The position numbers were made by a program, and so were the translations under genes. Positions 61,928 to 64,000 of a stretch of DNA of 64,000 bases are shown in pieces. Below the pieces are notes generated by a model. It saw only the letters and a program-made list of their open reading frames with translations, did no database searches and had not been told where the DNA came from. The DNA is from Clostridiales bacterium (lineage in GTDB: Bacteria > Bacillota > Clostridia > Saccharofermentanales > DTU023), in NCBI GenBank assembly GCA_028724525.1, contig JAQYCV010000039.1:1-64000 (forward strand). Direction: 5' to 3'. Each line of letters opens with the position of its first letter. Position 1 is the stretch's first letter.

Positions 61928-63952
61928 TCAGACAATACGATTAAAGAATTTTTCAATATCTTTAGCAGATAAGCGAAGGATAACAGGTCGACCATGAGGG
62001 CAATGGAAGGGATCTTCCAGTTTTAAAAGATCATGAATCAGCTGCTTCATTTCATTGAAGGACAGAATATCATGGGCCTTAACGGCTGCCTTACAGGCCG
62101 TAGTATGCAGAATTTCGTCGAGTCGGCCTTCTTCATCCAAGCGCGTTTGTCCTGCCTCCTCAATGATGGCTCTAAAGACCCTTTCAGGATTAAGGCCGGC
62201 ATGGCTAAATTCCACGGGTAAAGCCCGCAAAACTAAACAATCCTGCCCAAACTCCTCAAAGTCAAAACCCATCTTGCGAATTTCATCAGCCTGATCCAAG
62301 GCGTGTGATAATTCCAAAGGACTGAATTTGAGACTTAGAGGCTGCAGTAATGGCTGACTGGGAATTCGTAAAGAAGAAGACCTGCGATCGGCGCGTAATT
62401 GCTCATAAAGGATTCGCTCGTGGGCTGCATGTTGGTCGATCATAAGCAGGTCTGGACCGGATTCCAGCAATAAATAAGTATTAAAAACCTGACCGATAAT
62501 ACGAGCAGAAGCCAAGGCCTGTAAGTCTGGACTTAGTTTATCCTGATCGGATGCAGAAACATCTAGACTTTCAGTTTCCGCAAAAAAGAGGGCTTGTTCT
62601 TCAGGTTTTAACCGTTCCTGATATGCCTGCCCAGAAGCAAGAGGGGAAGTTGTTTGTTTTGCCTCTCTGATGGGCCCAGCCGAGATTTCTTCTTCCAAGT
62701 TTAGCGCGATTTGCCTGCTGTTCTGACTAGTGACTTGAGCTATACTGCCATCATGATCTGGACCTGTAACCTGGTAATTACGCCTTGACAAGATAGCGTG
62801 ATTATCTCCATTGTGACCAGGTGAAGATGTCTGGCCTTCGCTTGGATTATCTATAGTTCCATCCCTAGAATCGAGTGAGCTCTCCCCTTTTCTAGCACTT
62901 GCTTTGCTTTCAAGATGGGGAGCAGCTTGAGGGCCTGTGCTAGTCAGTTGACCAATATCCTTAAACCCTGTATGGCTAGCAAGGCAATCTTGTAGGGTAT
63001 GGTAAACTGCGCGGAAAATGCTGTTTTCATCTGCAAAGCGTACTTCTGTTTTTTGGGGATGCACATTCACATCTACCTGGGTAGAGGGCAGGTCTAGTTT
63101 TAAGACGAGCTCTGGAAAATGTCCTTTCACAAAATGCCCCTGTATGGCCTTGTCCACTGCCAGCCTCATTAAGGGGGACTGTATGATTCTTCCATTTACA
63201 AGAAAAACCTGCCTGCCCCGATTTTTCCGACTATGTGAAGACTTACTAATATAGCCTTGTAGTTTGATTCCCGAGAATTCATGATCGATGGGCAAGGCTG
63301 CTCCTGCACTTTCGCTTCCCCAGACTGTATAGATAGCTGAAAGCAATTGTCCGTCTCCGGGACTCACAAAAGACTGAGTCCCGTCTTTCATCAATGAAAA
63401 AGCAACATCCGGCCGGCTAAAGGTAAAACGTTCAACAAGGTCTTGGACATAGGCTGCCTCGGTAGCATCTCTTTTTAGGAATTTATAGCGGGCAGGCGTG
63501 TTGTAGAAAAGGTCTTGCACCTCAAAGATGGATCCTATATTTGCGGCTTTGGGACCTTCTTCCAGGATCTCACCCGCCTCCAGTCGCAAAAAATATCCCT
63601 GGTCTTGTTCGGCTGTCCGAGTCAAAAGACTTACACGAGAAACGGCGGCAATAGAAGCTAGAGCCTCTCCCCGAAAGCCCATCGACTGAAGCCTGTCTAA
63701 GTCCTCTAATCGGCTCAATTTGCTGGTGGCATGTCTGGCAAAGGCTAGCTTAGCGTCTGCGGGTTCCATACCAGAGCCATTGTCGACCAGGCGGATACGT
63801 TTTATCCCGCCCTGAACGATTTCTACAGCGATGCGGCTCGCTCCAGCATCTAAAGCATTTTCTAATAATTCTTTGACAACAGAGGCAGGTCTTTCAATAA
63901 CTTCTCCAGCGGCAATACCATTAGCCGTTACGGCATCAAGAATATGAATCAT
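61928..63952 (-). CDS. mutL: DNA mismatch repair protein MutL
   Basis: The 674-residue protein has the GHKL ATPase domain: ELLENALDAGASRI, VDNGSGM, GFRGEALASIAAVS and TPARYKFLKRD. A variable Ser/Gln-rich linker (about 345-470) follows, then the C-terminal dimer domain with DQHAAHERILYEQL, matching the DQHA-x2-E-x4-E endonuclease motif, and CPHGRP at the end. It therefore should nick DNA on its own, as in bacteria without MutH. Its start overlaps the stop of the partial upstream gene, likely mutS (ATGA overlap). Confidence 0.96.
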   Translation of the reverse strand: MIHILDAVTANGIAAGEVIERPASVVKELLENALDAGASRIAVEIVQGGIKRIRLVDNGSGMEPADAKLAFARHATSKLSRLEDLDRLQSMGFRGEALASIAAVSRVSLLTRTAEQDQGYFLRLEAGEILEEGPKAANIGSIFEVQDLFYNTPARYKFLKRDATEAAYVQDLVERFTFSRPDVAFSLMKDGTQSFVSPGDGQLLSAIYTVWGSESAGAALPIDHEFSGIKLQGYISKSSHSRKNRGRQVFLVNGRIIQSPLMRLAVDKAIQGHFVKGHFPELVLKLDLPSTQVDVNVHPQKTEVRFADENSIFRAVYHTLQDCLASHTGFKDIGQLTSTGPQAAPHLESKASARKGESSLDSRDGTIDNPSEGQTSSPGHNGDNHAILSRRNYQVTGPDHDGSIAQVTSQNSRQIALNLEEEISAGPIREAKQTTSPLASGQAYQERLKPEEQALFFAETESLDVSASDQDKLSPDLQALASARIIGQVFNTYLLLESGPDLLMIDQHAAHERILYEQLRADRRSSSLRIPSQPLLQPLSLKFSPLELSHALDQADEIRKMGFDFEEFGQDCLVLRALPVEFSHAGLNPERVFRAIIEEAGQTRLDEEGRLDEILHTTACKAAVKAHDILSFNEMKQLIHDLLKLEDPFHCPHGRPVILRLSAKDIEKFFNRIV

Positions 63953-64000
63953 TTTTTATCCTTTAATTTTCTTGCAAGATCTTGTAACTCGGCCAGCTTA
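63949..64000 (-). CDS. mutS: C-terminal end of the gene upstream of mutL (probably MutS)
   Basis: Minus-strand codons reading K-L-A-E-L-Q-D-L-A-R-K-L-K-D-K-K end at a TGA that overlaps the ATG of mutL. Sixteen residues are too few for a homology call; the identity rests on the mutS-mutL-miaA-hfq gene order. Confidence 0.45.
   Translation of the reverse strand, partial: KLAELQDLARKLKDKK

Noticed and set aside
1-64000. CRISPR array, insertion sequences, prophage or large direct repeats
   Set aside because: I saw no regularly spaced repeats, transposase or phage structural genes; the window is nearly all conserved chromosomal genes.

Overview
The window is a gene-dense chromosomal segment of a low-to-mid-GC Bacillota (Firmicutes) bacterium, most like the Clostridia or a related class. 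Evidence: the long clostridial form of ribose-phosphate pyrophosphokinase, strong AGGAGG ribosome binding sites, GTG/TTG starts, tRNA genes with encoded CCA, and runs of genes in typical Firmicutes order (comEC-holA, radC-mreC-mreD-PBP2, recA-recX-rimO-pgsA, acpP-rnc-smc-ftsY-ylxM-ffh-rpsP-khpA-rimM-trmD-rplS-rbgA, mutL-miaA-hfq). I cannot name genus or species. I see no prophage, insertion sequence, plasmid module or CRISPR array.

Layout. 1-431 (-): 5' part of prs. 688-8703 (+): a complete branched-chain amino acid ABC transporter (livJHMGF) whose last gene overlaps engB, then comEC. 8725-12102: holA, asnS, radC. 12198-17204: cell-shape genes mreC, mreD and a class B PBP, then a degenerate methylglyoxal-synthase-like gene and a metallo-beta-lactamase-fold hydrolase. 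17314-20231: three overlapping or abutting genes for small-pilin-like secreted or membrane proteins (TadE/DUF5702 type). 20300-23128: secA, followed by tRNA-Pro and tRNA-Thr. 23484-25851 (-): a radical SAM protein and a TetR regulator, then tRNA-Trp (-). 26186-30050: an RNase HI-NUDIX fusion and ftsK/spoIIIE. 30137-46943: a long housekeeping block (folD, cinA C-terminal type, recA, recX, rimO, pgsA, acpP, rnc, smc, ftsY, ylxM, ffh, rpsP, khpA, rimM, trmD, rplS, rbgA) that ends in an RNase HII-YraN fusion. 47045-54727: a GntR regulator, a NifS-like desulfurase with thiI, glyA, rarA, then iscS/nifS with iscU. 54755-57371: M18 aminopeptidase facing a XerC/D recombinase. 57519-59254: asd and a MarR regulator. 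59414-63952 (-): an unknown basic membrane protein, hfq, miaA and mutL, with the last codons of a probable mutS at the right edge.

How the genes work together. Most of the window is translation and ribosome assembly (asnS, engB, rbgA, rimM, trmD, rpsP, rplS, rimO, miaA, tRNAs), SRP/Sec export (ffh, ftsY, ylxM, secA), chromosome maintenance (smc, ftsK, recA/recX, rarA, holA, mutL, two RNases H, XerC/D) and sulfur trafficking (two cysteine desulfurases, thiI for tRNA s4U or thiazole, iscU for Fe-S clusters).

The most unusual items are two RNase H fusions in one window (RNase HI-NUDIX and RNase HII-YraN), an Hfq carrying a hydrophilic N-terminal extension of about 78 residues, a methylglyoxal-synthase homologue that has lost most of its catalytic motifs and is coupled to a glyoxalase-II-like hydrolase, and an orphan cluster of TadE/DUF5702 pilin-like proteins without any visible secretion ATPase.
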